Assembly (NCBI RefSeq): GCF_015706575.1
Contig: NW_024037070.1
Location: 987,874 to 1,051,873, forward strand
Reading direction: 5' to 3'
DNA: 64,000 nucleotides
Origin: Patiria miniata
Lineage: Eukaryota > Echinodermata > Asteroidea > Valvatida > Asterinidae
Shown here: piece by piece, positions 1 to 11,639 of the stretch
Numbering within the stretch: the first letter of the stretch is position 1
Layout: each line of letters starts with the position of its first letter
The notes under the pieces: model-generated
What the model saw: only the letters and a program-made list of their open reading frames with translations
Told to the model about the DNA's origin: nothing
The model's database searches: none
Program-made: the position numbers and the translations under genes

Positions 1-640
1 GAAGTAAAACTTCGGTCTTATAGGCTATCTGGTTTGGCTCCGGGTCTAGAATTGTTTTCCTTTGATAAAAGGATATGTTGCATAACCACAGCTAAAATAA
101 ATGCAAATCTATGAATTTAAAGGACAGCTGTAAATAGACAAAGGACCGGACAACAGACGATTACACTAAACTCAAACCAAGTCTTATACCATCTATAATA
201 CAAAAGAAAAGTGGGGAAAAATAAGAATTATGAAAAACTGGCAGCACCGCTGACAGTCATGACCAAAAAATCATGAAATCCAGGATTTTTAACAATTTTT
301 TTTTTTTTTTAGATTTTAGGAGCCAGCAGCAAACAAACAAAAAATTAACAAAAAAAAAAACAACTGGAATAATTCAATAAGTCCTATGAAGCATGTATGC
401 ACAAAGAAATAAATTTGTAGGGGGCCTAAACCCTCAAAATAAAAACACACATCAAATACGTGTCTTGGATTTGTCAAAATTGTGTATAAAACTATATCAG
501 TTACGCCCAGGCCCCTATAGCCACTCTAAAAAAAATACTCAAAAAAGGATAATAAATAAAGAAAATATAGGGCAACTCGTTCAGGGGAAAACTTGACACA
601 ATCATCTCCAGACAGACTTTTTCTTCATCGTTTTCGTCCG
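1..640. other. Intronic sequence, no gene seen
   Basis: AT-rich intron with A- and T-homopolymers near 298-312 and 350-360. I see no exon, no terminal repeats and no coding similarity on either strand. Confidence 0.5.
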
Positions 641-1289
641 ATAAATTCCCCTGAATAACCGAACTATTCATTATTCCGCCAAACACATCAGCTACAAGCA
701 TCCAAAGGGATGCGCTAGTCGGCATCCTTAGGCGATGGAGTGAGTGCTTTCTTGCAGGTTATGGCAGAAAGTCAATGCAAGGCATTTGATGTGATGTCCC
801 TAGGGTAGCCTCTGTCAATGAAAAATGTTGCCATCTTAGAAGCTTGTTGCCTGAAATCTTTGTCATCGCTCCAAATGTGTCGAAGTCTGAGAAACTGTGA
901 GTAAGAAAAAGAATCCTTACAAGACTGTGGATAGGAGTCATATTGCAGATAGCTGTGGGAGTCAGTCGGCTTGTAGAACATGGAGGTTGCAAACTGTTCC
1001 CCATCAATCCGAAGTTGAATGTCGAGGAAGGAGAGTGTGGTCTCTGATACCTCTGAGGTGAATTGCAGGGCAGGATAATATTTGCCAACAAATTCAATGA
1101 AGTGGTTTCAGTTCCTCCCTTGTGAATGATGTTGCACCAACTATGTGTACCTTCTGTAGAGCAGAGGCAATGGGCCAGTGTTGAATAGCTTCCACATACC
1201 CGACGAAAAGGCAGGCATAACTTGGCCCCATGCGCCTACCCATAGCGACTCCACTTTGCTGAACATCCATGGTGAAAAGGAGCTTGTTA

Positions 1290-2708
1290 GGGGCCATTCA
1301 GAATTTTCAATGTTTTAAAATTTCGACTTTTTTTCCAAATTATTTTGACCCACCCACCCACCCCTAATTTCGATTAATAACAAACTGAACATGTACATGT
1401 ACATGCACTCGCATGTACAGTGTGTACATATACTTGAACATGTACACACTGTACATGTACATGTGTACCCATGTACATGTGTGTTTAGTTCAGTGACGGC
1501 GTGAAGTTGTCGGTCTTCCTCTTTTGCAGTGGTGGCCTTCAGTTTTCTTGTGTTTTACCAGCTGATATGCTGTTTGGAAAGGCAGGTTGCAGTCTTGGAA
1601 GCCACAAAGATGACCGTGGTTTTGTCATTTTCTGGATTAGCCCCATAAATGTGGCCAATTTACTGGACTGCCTCCGTAAATAAAGATTACACTGCCACCA
1701 TGTACAAAAACATGTCGAACTTTGTCAAATTTTGATTTTCACATTTAGGCTTAGTTTGTAGTTTATTTTTGCTTTAGAAGCATACTCACCCTCTTTATAG
1801 GCTAATCAGAAAGTGCTGCCTTTTTCAGGTGTCTATTTTTTGTGAAATTTCCAGATTCGTTTGCACACATTTGCGTATCAAAATTTCAACATGAAATTTT
1901 ACGAAAAATAGACATCTGAAAAAGGCAGCACTTTCTAATTAGCCTATAAAGGTGAGTATGCTTCTAAAGCAAAAATGAACTACAAACTAAGCCTAAATGT
2001 GATAATCAAAATTTGACAAATTTCGACATGTTTTTGTATATGGTGGCAGTGTGGCCTTTATTTACCGGGGCAGTCCAGTAAATTGGCCACATTTATTGGG
2101 CTATTTCTGGATGAGGTGGATGATATGTGACATACGAGGTTGTGCCTGACACGTGAGGTAGCTGAGAAAAACATTCCCTCGTACCCCCTGCCCTGTTTGC
2201 AGGGCGGGGGTATGAGCGAAAGAAAAACATCAGGTTTGGGCAGTCATCACATCACAGGCTGCGGTCCTCGTAGTCTTGAAGTCCAGTGGTTGAATAGTCC
2301 AGTTTTTATAGCGATTGGTAATCGACACCCGCGGCGTGTTATAGAGCCGATCTAGTACACCTGGTACCCTGCTGCCTCTGCACGGCCTAACCGCTAGAAA
2401 CGCCCGGCATCCAAGTCTACTGAAAAACCACCTCCCTCTCATGCCACAGTGGGTCTATATACACGTACATGACGTACATGTACAGTACATACATGTACAG
2501 GGGACCAAGTTGGAAAAGAAACACGCATCTCAATATAGGAACGCTTGCGCGTTGTTCAGGCAAGTCAAAAGATCTATCTTTCTTTGTTTTTTTAATCCTT
2601 TTTCCATGGAAAGTGAATTTCGATTTTCAATTATTTAGCTTGACCCACCCACCCACAATTTGGAAAAAAGATCGAAATTTTAAAACATTGAAAATTCTGA
2701 ATGGCCCC
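1290..2708. mobile_element. Harbinger-type non-autonomous TIR element inserted in the Penelope-like RT
   Basis: The ends are inverted copies of about 68 bases: the left starts GGGGCCATTCAGAATTTTCA and the right ends with its complement, CTGAATGGCCCC. The element is flanked by TTA on both sides (1287-1289 and 2709-2711). Removing it rejoins the Penelope reading across FWPSANKLLFTMDVQ. A 3-base TTA duplication with a GGG start fits the PIF/Harbinger superfamily by general knowledge. No transposase is visible. GTACAT-rich DNA lies inside both ends (1388-1485 and 2461-2500), and a large fold-back sits in the middle. Confidence 0.75.
1640..2108. repeat. Long fold-back (inverted repeat) inside the Harbinger-type element
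   Basis: The arm at about 1640-1850 is repeated in inverted form at about 1892-2108 with few differences; both contain AAATGTGGCCAATTTACTGG in opposite senses. The loop is about 40 bases. The transcript of either strand would form a hairpin of roughly 210 bp. Confidence 0.85.
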
Positions 2709-3959
2709 TTAGCAGAGGGCCAAAATCTGAAATCTTCAAACAGCTAGAGAGCATCGGAGGTGTCTTTGACGTATGATGGTAATGATTGCACGATGGGAAT
2801 CAAAACTGAGACAAGGTAGCAGGAAACAAGCTCAGTGGGACAATCGCGGGCTGCGACAATGGGTTGTCCAGGGTAATTAGCTTTGTGAATCTTCGGGAGG
2901 AGGTAAATATGGAGTACAGGGTGCAGAAACTATGAGGTTAGCAACGTTGGTAGGTAGTGCGCCCAGCTGAATGGACTCTTTCATGGCACGGGAAAGTTGT
3001 TCCTGGTGCTTAGCTGTTAGGTCGGTCAACGTCTTTGTATGACGACCTCTCAGAAAAATGACATTCAGCCTCCTGGATGTATAGATCACGTCACCAAACA
3101 ACAATAGCTCCACCCTTGTCTGCTCTCTTTATGACGATAGAACTTCGTCTTTTTTTTACGGAGGGACTGCAAAGCTTTGCGTTTGTCAGCAGTGATGTTG
3201 GAGAGGGTAGATCTATTGAAGTCAAGTCGATTGACTTCGTACCTAAAACTGTCAATCACAAAGTCTAACATTCTGTTACGGCCAGATTAAGGACACCACT
3301 AAGATCTCTTGGGGCAGAGTTTGTCAAAGGAATCAACATGATCAGCTTGGTCAGCTTGACGACACGAATCAGCAGATTGAGACATGGATAAGTGAGGGGG
3401 CGGATTACAATATTCTCGTAGGAGTAAACGGTGAAAGAATTCTTTGGCATCTCTCTTAGTAGAAAATTCACCAACAAGTGGTAGGTAAGAAATGAAGACC
3501 ACGTTTCTTAGTACGAAATTAGGACCACATTGAAGAACTCTGTGCTCCGCTTCAGAGAGAGGGAAGATCTGAGAGAATAGTAACGACCAATTTCATAGGC
3601 TGTTTTCGATGATTCGAGTCAAGGGTCAGCAGGGATTTGTGAGCTATTGGAGAAGTATCTTGAAGTGAACTCAGCTTGGAATGTTTCGACTGCTTCATGG
3701 TATTATATAGTTCAGCGTTGAGTTCGTGGATAATACCCCCGATATGATAGGCAGTACTCTGATCACCATGGTTATACAAATTAGCACGCAAATAACGTAC
3801 CTCTTGGTCAAGCTGAGCGATTCTCTTGCGATTGGTTTGAAGTGTGCAATGGATAAGACGGACAATATACGGCGCATCTGACTAGAGTAACTATGACAAT
3901 CCGGAATAATTTGGGACATGTGAAACTTCAGTTCAAAACCCTAAGGTATAAGTCCAAGT

Positions 3960-4370
3960 CGTAAGCAGGTACTGAGGAAGCTCAAGTGGCTGCAGAACTT
4001 GGTTTTGATGAACATAGCAGTAGTAAGGGCGAGAGAAGTATCGACAATAGGTTTAGGCAAAATACCAATGTGGAGATCGATGGTCCCAAAGGCAGCTATA
4101 CACCCAGAGGACAATGACTTTGGAATGATTTTTGAATTTTCCAACAAGATATTAGTATCAACAGATTATTTCCTGAATTTTGCTCCCACAAAACCAGTTC
4201 TTCCTTGCTATTTTCTCAGCTAGAAAACCACTTCTTTTTTTAAAGAAAACACAAGTCTGAGGAAACTTAAATGCATGGTGGTGGCCAAAATCCATTCCAT
4301 TTTTGTGGCGACAAGTATGATTACGCCCTTTCCTATTAAACACAATAGGACATCACTTGTCTTAACCCTT
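3960..4370. other. Intronic sequence, no gene seen
   Basis: Continues from the Penelope-like N-terminal end into unassigned DNA. Short open stretches on both strands have no recognisable similarity. It may be 5' sequence of the Penelope-like element. Confidence 0.35.
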
Positions 4371-4374
4371 GGGT

Positions 4375-4990
4375 CTTTGTATGTGCCCAGTTTAAAGTCA
4401 TTCTGATTGCATTTTATGTTAAATGACGTCATATTAGTAACAATATCCACCTACCCAACAATTTTCAAGACAATCGGACCTACCCTATAGGGGCCTATGC
4501 ATTATGAAATATCACGTTTTTGATGACACCATCATGATGTCACACTCTTGTCACTTCTTTGTGCATAGACCTATGCTCTAACAAATCCATAACAAAAAGA
4601 ATTTTCAACTTAGCATGTTGCGTTCGTTACATATATATATAATCACACAATGATGTCATGAGGACGTCACCATGACGTCATGATAATGTCACCTCATTTT
4701 TTCATCTATTACACATCCTGGTCAACCTACACACCAAGTCTCAACTCAATAGGGCTTATAGTTCTGTAGATGTAGGATCTTGAAATATGCACATGTTAGA
4801 TGACGTCACGTGACCCATGATGACGTCATCATGACATCACTCTTCGGGACACAACTTTGTTGAATGAAAAGACGTGCACAAAGTCTATGGGATTTTGAGT
4901 GAACAAATAGAAGGGGGAAAAAAAATATCTGAACGAACAAAACAAAGGCTTTTCTACAACTGCAAGCAAAAGCCCATACAAAGGGGGGGG
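4375..4990 (-). mobile_element. Helentron-like CRE-rich element, partial
   Basis: Contains TGACGTCA-type palindromes and the family phrases CACATCC-GGTC, ACCAAGTCTCAACTCAAT and TGTAGATGTAGGA. The right side ends with CTATGGGATTTTGAGTGAAC, A-rich DNA and a degenerate GGCTTTT..AAAAGCC hairpin, the 5'-end arrangement of this family when minus-oriented. The CTAG hairpin end is missing on the left. A G-run lies at about 4985-4994. Confidence 0.6.
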
Positions 4991-5378
4991 GGGGAACACA
5001 CACAAAAAAGCAACAGCTAAAAAGAATTTAAAAAAAAACACCCAAAAACAAAAGAACACAAATATAAACAAAAACAATAGCTGTTTCACCAAAACTATTG
5101 TTATTCTACTAATGTACCACATCACAGCGCTGTGGCGCATCACAGCGCTGTGATGCATCGCAAGTTACGATGAGTTTCATGAAATCGGGTGACGCTGTGA
5201 TAAAGTTTCTGTAGGGGTGCATGGTAATAAAGTAAAAGTAGTAAGAACCATGCAATGTGCTTTTGGCCAACCAAGAGACAAGCTCTGTGAGCGAGGTGTT
5301 ACATATGGATTAAACCATTACAGTTTTCTTGGAGCCTATTTCTTATGAACACTGTAAGAAAACAATTGTGCGACTCAC

Positions 5379-5567
5379 ATATTGTGGGTGTTTTTGGTTA
5401 GGCAGCTGATGTTTCAGTCTCTCCATTTCTCTCTCTTTTATCTGTACAATGTATAGGCTTGCCTCCATTGCTTCTTCCAGCTCAGCAACACGCTGCTTGA
5501 GATTGTTCACTGCATGCAGACGCTCCCATAGACAACGCTTCAACTCCTGCTTCTCTGACTCAGAAAG
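5379..5567 (-). CDS. CNTRL: Centriolin exon H (coiled coil; last exon in window)
   Basis: 189 bases, 63 codons, phase 0 at both ends. The acceptor is CTTCACCTCAAG|CTTTCT and the donor is CAATAT|GTGAGT. It reads LSESEKQELKRCLWERLHAV, then NNLKQRVAELEEAMEASLYI, then VQIKEREMERLKHQL and a short polar end. It aligns with vertebrate ISEAGKDLLYKQLSGRLQLV. An in-frame AG nine bases later is a possible alternative acceptor that would remove LSE; the longer form matches the family better. I saw no further exon between here and position 1. Confidence 0.9.
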
Positions 5568-5867
5568 CTTGAGGTGAAGGATGGTTAGAAAAGACTTCTT
5601 TAAAGGTCATTCGCATTTCCTGGAACTTTTGGTTCAAAGCCACAAAATTCCTCAAAATTGTAAGTAGGTAATATAACAACTAACCTTTTAAAGTTTTAGC
5701 TCAGTGCATAATTTCACGGGGAGTCTAGTGTTGTTGTCTTTACACCAATTTAATTTTTCACAATAATTTGGTCAGTTACTTTTGGGATTGCTGCAAAAGG
5801 TTTGCTCTTCCTTTAAGTCACTCAAACACTATGTAACATATTGCAACAGATGCAATGTGTGGTCACG

Positions 5868-6521
5868 CAGTGTTGTAGTAGAGTCCTTTTACGAGTACTA
5901 AGTACTGCCGATTACTTAGGTTGCCGAGTGTGAGTACGAGTACTTGTATATGAACAACATTTTTCGTGATTTTTGTCACAAACAAGTTACACTTGGGCAC
6001 AAAAGTGCCACAAATTCTTCACAAGCTGACTGAAAACGGCCTTGCTCCAATTACCCAAGTTAATCGAACAACCATTTTGAGAAACCCTTCGATGACATTG
6101 TGCCCACATACGGCACATGGGCCATTGTACGTAATTGGCCCAGGCCCAGTCAGACCGATATACAGACCCACTCACGGCTAGCTGTTAATTGTGTTTGTCC
6201 GGACGTGCACAGAGGAGAGTCAGGAAACTTCGATTTCTCCACAAGCCAATCAACCATTTCAAACCGAAAGTATCAATAAAATAAGGCCATGGTAGGTCAA
6301 GCTATAATTTTTTTCTCTGAGTACTGCTATTCGATTACGAGTAATTTGATGATTGAGTACAATTTTGACATGTCGAGTAAGAGTACTTTGCTGCCCGAGT
6401 ATGAGTACCGTCATTTTGAGTACGAGTACTTGACATTCGAGTACAAGTAAGAGTACTCTAAAAAAGTACTCGAGTAGTACTCAAGTAGGAGTAATGAGTA
6501 TGAGTACTACATACACCACTG
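5868..6521. mobile_element. hAT-like MITE with GAGTACT-rich ends
   Basis: Starts CAGTGTTGTAGTAGAGT and ends GAGTACTACATACACCACTG, imperfect inverted ends. Both flanking parts are dense in GAGTACT/AGTACTC motifs (5885-5955 and 6315-6510). The middle is unique. The CAGTG...CACTG ends resemble hAT non-autonomous elements. I could not establish an 8-base target duplication, so the superfamily is an inference. Confidence 0.55.
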
Positions 6522-6968
6522 GCAGCACATTTTATATCCACTATGAAATCCTTTGCTTTATGATTTTTTATTCTAAGGAGGCCAAGTGTCCAGAAAAAAA
6601 ACCTGTCTACATGTCAGCACAGTTGTGCGAGTGCCCTTTTCACAAACTATTTACACCCACCAATAAAAATGACCTCGCTACGCGTCTGATATGTGAATGT
6701 TTTCGTTTTGCTGGAACATCTCTTACCTTTATTGGGATCCATCAACAAAATTATAATACTGTGTTTGTGTTTAAAAGTCAATAACTTGAAAAGTACATGA
6801 GCGATATGAATGATTCTTTTTCTAAAAAAGAGCTTATTAAATGGGCTTTCGCTCCCTAGATCTTGATCGCACTAAGTGCACAACTTCTTTGCAAAAACAG
6901 GGGATGATATTTGGGCTTTCTTTTCTTTGACTCATCCTGTACCATATTAAAAGCACAAGGGCATAGCT

Positions 6969-8161
6969 AGGGTTCGACCATAGAGCAAGGACCCAAGGAG
7001 TTCGTACTCCAAGACTTCAAAAGTAAAATGATGGTCGCTGCGCTCGAAAGCTACAATAGAAAGCACCTGGCGCCAGCTTGCTCAGTTGCTCACTACGCTA
7101 ATCTCGACACAATAGAGATCTGCGCTCACTAATGCCAAAAAAGGAGTTTGCATGGCTTCGTAGACAGTACCATGGTAAATACGCATGCACAGTTGTCATA
7201 CATCGCTAAAAATGAATGATTTTGAAGTGTTTGTTCGCAGTTGGATGATACTGTATATAAATGTGGTCAACATCACTGGAACAATCATTTCATGAAGAAC
7301 AAAATGCTCTGTACCTTTAGTGTGAAAACTTGTGAAATTTTCCAAAAAAACACATTTCATCAATGATATATTGCCAATTAAAATGTCTGAAAATACAAGA
7401 AAACTTATCTGAAAGAAATCCAATTTATCTCCAAATTACAGGGACAGATAACGCTTTTAAGCACCAACAACTGCACATTGCTAACTTGAGTTCATAACTC
7501 ACATCTAACAACTGCGCAGTTGTAAAAACCTATCTTGTCGTAAAATATATTTTTCAAAAAAGAGCAGCGACGTGACATGACTTATTATGCAGCATATAGG
7601 GAGGTTGTTGGTTACCAACTAAAAAGGCGGCGACGATCATCGTGTTCAAAGGCCGCTGGCATTCACGCTTTGAATGGTCGAGGCTTGCAGTCACAGTGCT
7701 GTAGCTATAGACATTCCCGAGGGATTGGTATGTTAATGGTCAAAATGTAAATCGCCCAAGAGTTCTGACTCCTTGGGTCCTTGCTCTAGCGGAACCCCGC
7801 TAGACAAATGCTAGTCAAAACAGCGACGGGCTAGTCCAACTATTCCTTAATAAGTAGCCCAGCTGGTGAGTCAAAAAATAATGGGCTACGGCAAAAATGA
7901 AAGGACACGAAGAAATAAATCATTAAATTCAGAAAGTAAACCTGTATCAATTTGTGTCTTATTATATCAACTGTTTTGGGTTAAATTATTAGATCTGTTT
8001 AATTAAAAACACGGACAAGATAACCTCAGGGTACACGTTTTACATTGTATTTACATTGTTGTTTAAAAACATGTGGGCTAGTGAAAATGCCCGCAGGCTG
8101 CTTAAGAGTCTGTTTCAGTAGCCCGGCTGGCTAGTGAAACAAAAAGTTAAGGTCGAACCCT
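6969..8161. mobile_element. Outer TIR element (hAT-like), carrying a nested insertion
   Basis: Begins AGGGTTCGACC (6969-6979) and ends GGTCGAACCCT (8151-8161), a perfect 11-base inverted repeat. Internal DNA right of 7800 repeats GGGCTAGT and TAGCCC-type words. Most of its left half is a second element (6981-7788). Flanks share ATAGC but not flush with the ends, so a target duplication is not proven. The right end lies 22 bases from the donor of centriolin exon G. Confidence 0.55.
6981..7788. mobile_element. Nested TIR element with a perfect 21-base inverted repeat
   Basis: The ends 6981-7001 and 7768-7788 are exact reverse complements (left begins TAGAGCAAGGACCCAAGGAG). If the outer TA is a target duplication, the element core is GAGCAAGG...CCTTGCTC and the family could be Tc1/mariner-like. 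No transposase ORF is visible. Confidence 0.65.
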
Positions 8162-8183
8162 GATAGCAGCATGTATTTCTCAC

Positions 8184-8293
8184 CGGTCTTTTGGTAGATT
8201 TTGTAGACATTCTCTGAATCTCTCTGTTTTTGTCGTCTAACATCTTCTTGGCATCTGTAATCTTGTCTTGAAGCTTACCTAGCTGTTCTTGAG
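8184..8293 (-). CDS. CNTRL: Centriolin exon G (coiled coil)
   Basis: 110 bases. The acceptor is TTCCCCACAG|CTCAAG, whose first two bases complete the Ala codon split at exon F. The donor is AGACCG|GTGAGA, phase 0. It reads QEQLGKLQDKITDAKKMLDD and then KNREIQRMSTKSTKRP, coiled coil aligned with the vertebrate AAQTRLSELHDEI region. The exon lies 25 kb from exon F. The right end of a TIR element sits 22 bases beyond its donor. Confidence 0.9.
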
Positions 8294-8840
8294 CTGTGGG
8301 GAACAAGATCAATTGGAAATTCCAGCATCATGGCCATTACAATCCAGACATTTTTAAAATATATATATAGGAACTAAATGAATGAAAGTGAAAATGTGTT
8401 TTTCATATTCAAGGAGATAATGCATTAAGAGTTTTGGATCATTCAGATATCACGGTCAAATGGCTCAGTCATGGATATTACAGTTTTGGAAAATGTTCTT
8501 TTTTTTTCCATCTTATTGCAATTTCTGGATTGATATGATATAAACTAATTGTGCATTTAATCTCTAAAGCAGAAAATGTGGTGTCACGGACATAAATTTT
8601 GGACATCACAGATATTACAGTTAACTTTCTTAAAATGCTGAAAAGTGTCTGTTAATTTGATTAAGGTTAACTAATTGATCAATCTGGTCAACTTTGTCAC
8701 CTATTAAAATTGATTTGATGCAACAAATATATCAGTTCCTTGTCAACAAAAGTCAACTAAGGTTAAAGGGAGGCTTCCAGCACTGTAAAGAAAAAAAAAG
8801 TTGAACATGAATTGATCTTGCATTACTATTACAAAAGTAA

Positions 8841-9100
8841 CTAGACTTGTGTTTGTGGACAAACACATAGCTGTTTCGACTGTTTTCTTAGCAAACACTG
8901 CCACGTAGGAGTTTCATCCAAGTCGAATGTACAAGTACACGCGTATTCTTCTAAAAATATATTGGGCTGTGTAGAAGTGAATTTGGTGTTATATGACTAA
9001 TGATGACATCATCACGACGTAACTTGTGTAGAAACAATACAAGCTTAGGGTCTTGGTATGTACCTACTTTGAAGTCAATCTGATCGTAATTTATGTAATT
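8841..9100 (-). mobile_element. Helentron-like element, 3' end portion
   Basis: On the minus strand it ends with GCTATGTGTTTGTCCACAAA, then CACAAGTCTAG followed by T. The hairpin TGTTTGT..ACAAACA plus CTAG|T is the rolling-circle 3' end shared by the family in this window. A CRE-like segment (GATGACATCATCACGACGTAA) lies about 160 bases inside. The 5' part is lost. Confidence 0.6.
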
Positions 9101-9526
9101 ATTTTGAAACTATTAATATGATAAAAATTATTTATGGACTTTTGTTACTCGAACTCAAAACGAATACTCGTCTATCTGAAACAACCAATCTCCCTTTGGG
9201 ATTCAGGAGTCCTTAATTTTGTATTTACAATTCAAAATATTATATATTATTTATATTTTATATTTAATTTCATATTTACAGTTTTATGCAGATTAATAAA
9301 TACATTGCAAGAAAATGTTCACTTGAACGATTGAATTTGTTAACAAAACAATATTACATTTGTCAGAGTAAAGCATAGTTGCCATATAACATCAACAAAG
9401 TATTACTACTTCCCACTCAGATTCAAGGTGTTTGGGATTTAACTAAATGCATACATATAATTTCCTTTTAGTTTACAAACAATTAAAAACTTCCTTTGAA
9501 ATACCAGACAAATCAAAATATTACTA

Positions 9527-11001
9527 CTAGAGCTTTGCGTTTGTTGAGTTACAAACGCAGAGTGGTCGGGCGGACAGCCTGTTCAGTATACACTGACCAG
9601 TTACGTATGTTTATGTTGAACAAAGGATCACAAAATTAAATCCTTTCCAGTATAATCCATTATTTTGTTACAAAAACATTCTTTGTGCGCATAAAAGTTT
9701 ATTTCTGGTTTGATGACGTCATCAGTCAAAAACGGTAAGTGAATACTAATAAAGTTCAGAGAGGATAAATTTTCATTGTGAAGTAAAAATAACGTATGAA
9801 AATATGGGAAATATAATTGTATGCATTAGTAACACCTAACTTACGGTTTGATGACGTATTAATAATACCTAACTTACGGTTTTATGACGTCACAGCATTA
9901 GAGATCCAAAGGTGAACATTGTAATGGATATCATTATTTGGACTATGAAGATACGACAGGGATCAAATGATAGAATTCAATTAAAAATATGATACTTTTC
10001 AAATTCTCCTTAAAGTAACTTCCGGTCTGATGACGTCATATGAATTTTAAACCTTGCCAAGTTATCTGTGGTTAACCAGAGAATATCAAGGGGCGATTTA
10101 GTAATATGTGGACGGATGGTTTTAAAATTAAAGAAAGCAAACTCTATATTATGTGCCGCTAGGGGGCGCCCTTTCAGATGATAACGTCATCACACTTTTT
10201 TTGTGTGTCTGGTATTACTCACTTAAAACTTTCATAATGTATATGTGTGTAGTAAAATGCTTCTGCTTTTAAGTTATATCCATTTTTTATTGCACTTCCA
10301 GTAACACCGGAAGTGAAGGTCAAGCGGTTTTGTGTCTGGGGACAAGAAATGTTAAGCAAGGCATAGTCTACAACCTCACGAAAAAAACAAACATGATACT
10401 CTATTTAGTTCAAAAGATATAGCGCAAACTATTTTGTCCAAATTTGGCCTTAAATCGCTTGTAATTTGATACCTGATGATGTCATGATGACGTTACAAAG
10501 ATTATAACATCTTTGTTACATGGTACAAGTTCACACTAGGTTTTATGATCAAAGCGCTTACCGTATGGATGAAATTTTGCTTTGTTTTGATTTCAGGCTA
10601 AAGTCTTTATTTTGAATTCACGTAACTTTGACCTTCCGATAGACCCGGAAGTAAAGGTCAAGCGAGTTCACGTATGTGACAAAAAATGTTTATCAACTAA
10701 TGGTCTATCTGATTACAAAGTTGAAACATAATTGATTATTTTGTTTTAGAGTTATAGGTGAAAGTAATTGGCCACTTTTTCCTCTAAAATCGCTTGTAAT
10801 TTGACACACGATGACGTCATCGTGACGTCAGAGTAATATGCACCACTTGGGATGAGGGTCGATATATATTGAAAGTTACAAGTTCATATCATAAACCGTC
10901 TAGGAGAAAACCCGCGAAGTATTGTCTGGAATAAAAAGAAAGAAAGAAAGAAGATTTATTAGAACAATTCCAGACAGTGGTCTGGTTGCACCCGACCACT
11001 C
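9527..11001 (-). mobile_element. Helentron-like element, subfamily 2, near full length
   Basis: Minus-oriented. The 3' end is GCGTTTGT-AACTCA-ACAAACGC (8-bp perfect stem, 9537-9558) followed by AAAGCTCTAG and T. Just inside lies GCCCGACCACTC (9560-9571), and the opposite end begins GAGTGGTCGGG (10991-11001), an 11-base subterminal inverted repeat. Inside are several TGACGTCA sites and the words CTTCCGGTCTGATGACGTCA and CTAGGGGGCGCCC. A second copy lies at 50592-52030 in the other orientation and fragments occur near 35773 and 40843. No Rep/helicase coding region, so non-autonomous. Confidence 0.75.
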
Positions 11002-11140
11002 AATTACATATTTAAAAAATAACCATGTTTACAATTCAGACCACAATATGTAACTGTTTGATAGAATCACATAACATTTCCAGGACTAAGCTGAGATAAT
11101 TGTGGTGATAGACAGATAGAACCAGTGTTTGTGAGGGGAA
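11002..11140. other. Unassigned sequence between two mobile elements
   Basis: No gene or terminal repeat seen between the end of the Helentron-like element and the decayed 3' part of the gypsy-like element. Confidence 0.4.
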
Positions 11141-11235
11141 AAACATGCCACAAGTCTCCAAGCAGATCGGGTTGCCAAGCTGCATCTGGGTAGGACGGCT
11201 CCCCACAAAAGCACTCCGAGCAAAACGCCAACAGG

Positions 11236-11637
11236 TTACCTGAGCCTCACCTTGGCCTCAGTCTTTCTAACCCCAAGGTGGCTGCTGAGCAGCCCTCCAT
11301 GCAGCTCTGGGAAGACTTCTCTCCGATGGTCTACTCGCAGCACCAACCGCCATCTTACCACCTTCCCATCATCGGGCTCCCATCTCCGATAGAGAAGTCC
11401 ATTTTTCACAACCAACTGGTCCCATAATAACCAAAGAGTCTTACTACCTGCTTGGTTGTGGGACACTTCCTGCCAAGCTGGGCGACCGCCACAACTCTCT
11501 TTGGCTCTGATGAGCCAACCCATACAATTGTCGGCCAACTGGGCCTTCTTTAAGACTTTATTTGTCGAAGTCGGCTGAGTATCTACGCCCCCAGGCCAGT
11601 GACTCCTCTGGCTTGGCATGGCTCCCACAATCTTCAT
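11236..11637 (-). pseudogene. gypsy-like integrase N-terminus, truncated
   Basis: Reads KNGLLYRRWEPDDGK, VLRVDHRREVFPELHGGLLS and SHLGVRKTEAKVRLR, which resembles the linker and the first His residues of the H2C2 zinc domain. The second half of the zinc domain and the whole catalytic core are missing. Confidence 0.75.
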
Positions 11638-11639
11638 TG

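Larger units (their letters stand above)
640..3960 (-). mobile_element. Penelope-like retroelement, dead, interrupted
   Basis: Degenerate minus-strand coding sequence of a Penelope-like element. From the N-terminal side: LPLSEAEHRVL and NFVL-like residues near 3500-3600; NITADKRKALQSLRK then KRADKGGAIVVW, in shifted frames, near 3090-3210; a PEDSQS (lead-in to LLPKIHK) region near 2880-2940; FTMDVQ at about 1275; GVAMGRRMGPSYACLFVGYVE-type residues near 1180-1255; GATSFTREEL near 1110; YKPTDSHSYLQYDSYP near 930-980; FFIDRGYP near 810. These are in the order expected of the RT. Several frameshifts and stops occur, the stretch between FTMDVQ and GVAMG is shorter than usual, and the catalytic YIDD box is gone. 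No GIY-YIG domain is seen at the 3' end. A 1.4-kb TIR element splits it. Confidence 0.75.

Noticed and set aside
501-725. Downstream centriolin exon
   Set aside because: Composition is not coiled-coil, splice signals do not fit, and it has no resemblance to the expected segment.
11002-11240. 3' LTR of the gypsy-like element
   Set aside because: No copy of the TGTAGAAAAATTGC end or of other LTR sequence was found here.
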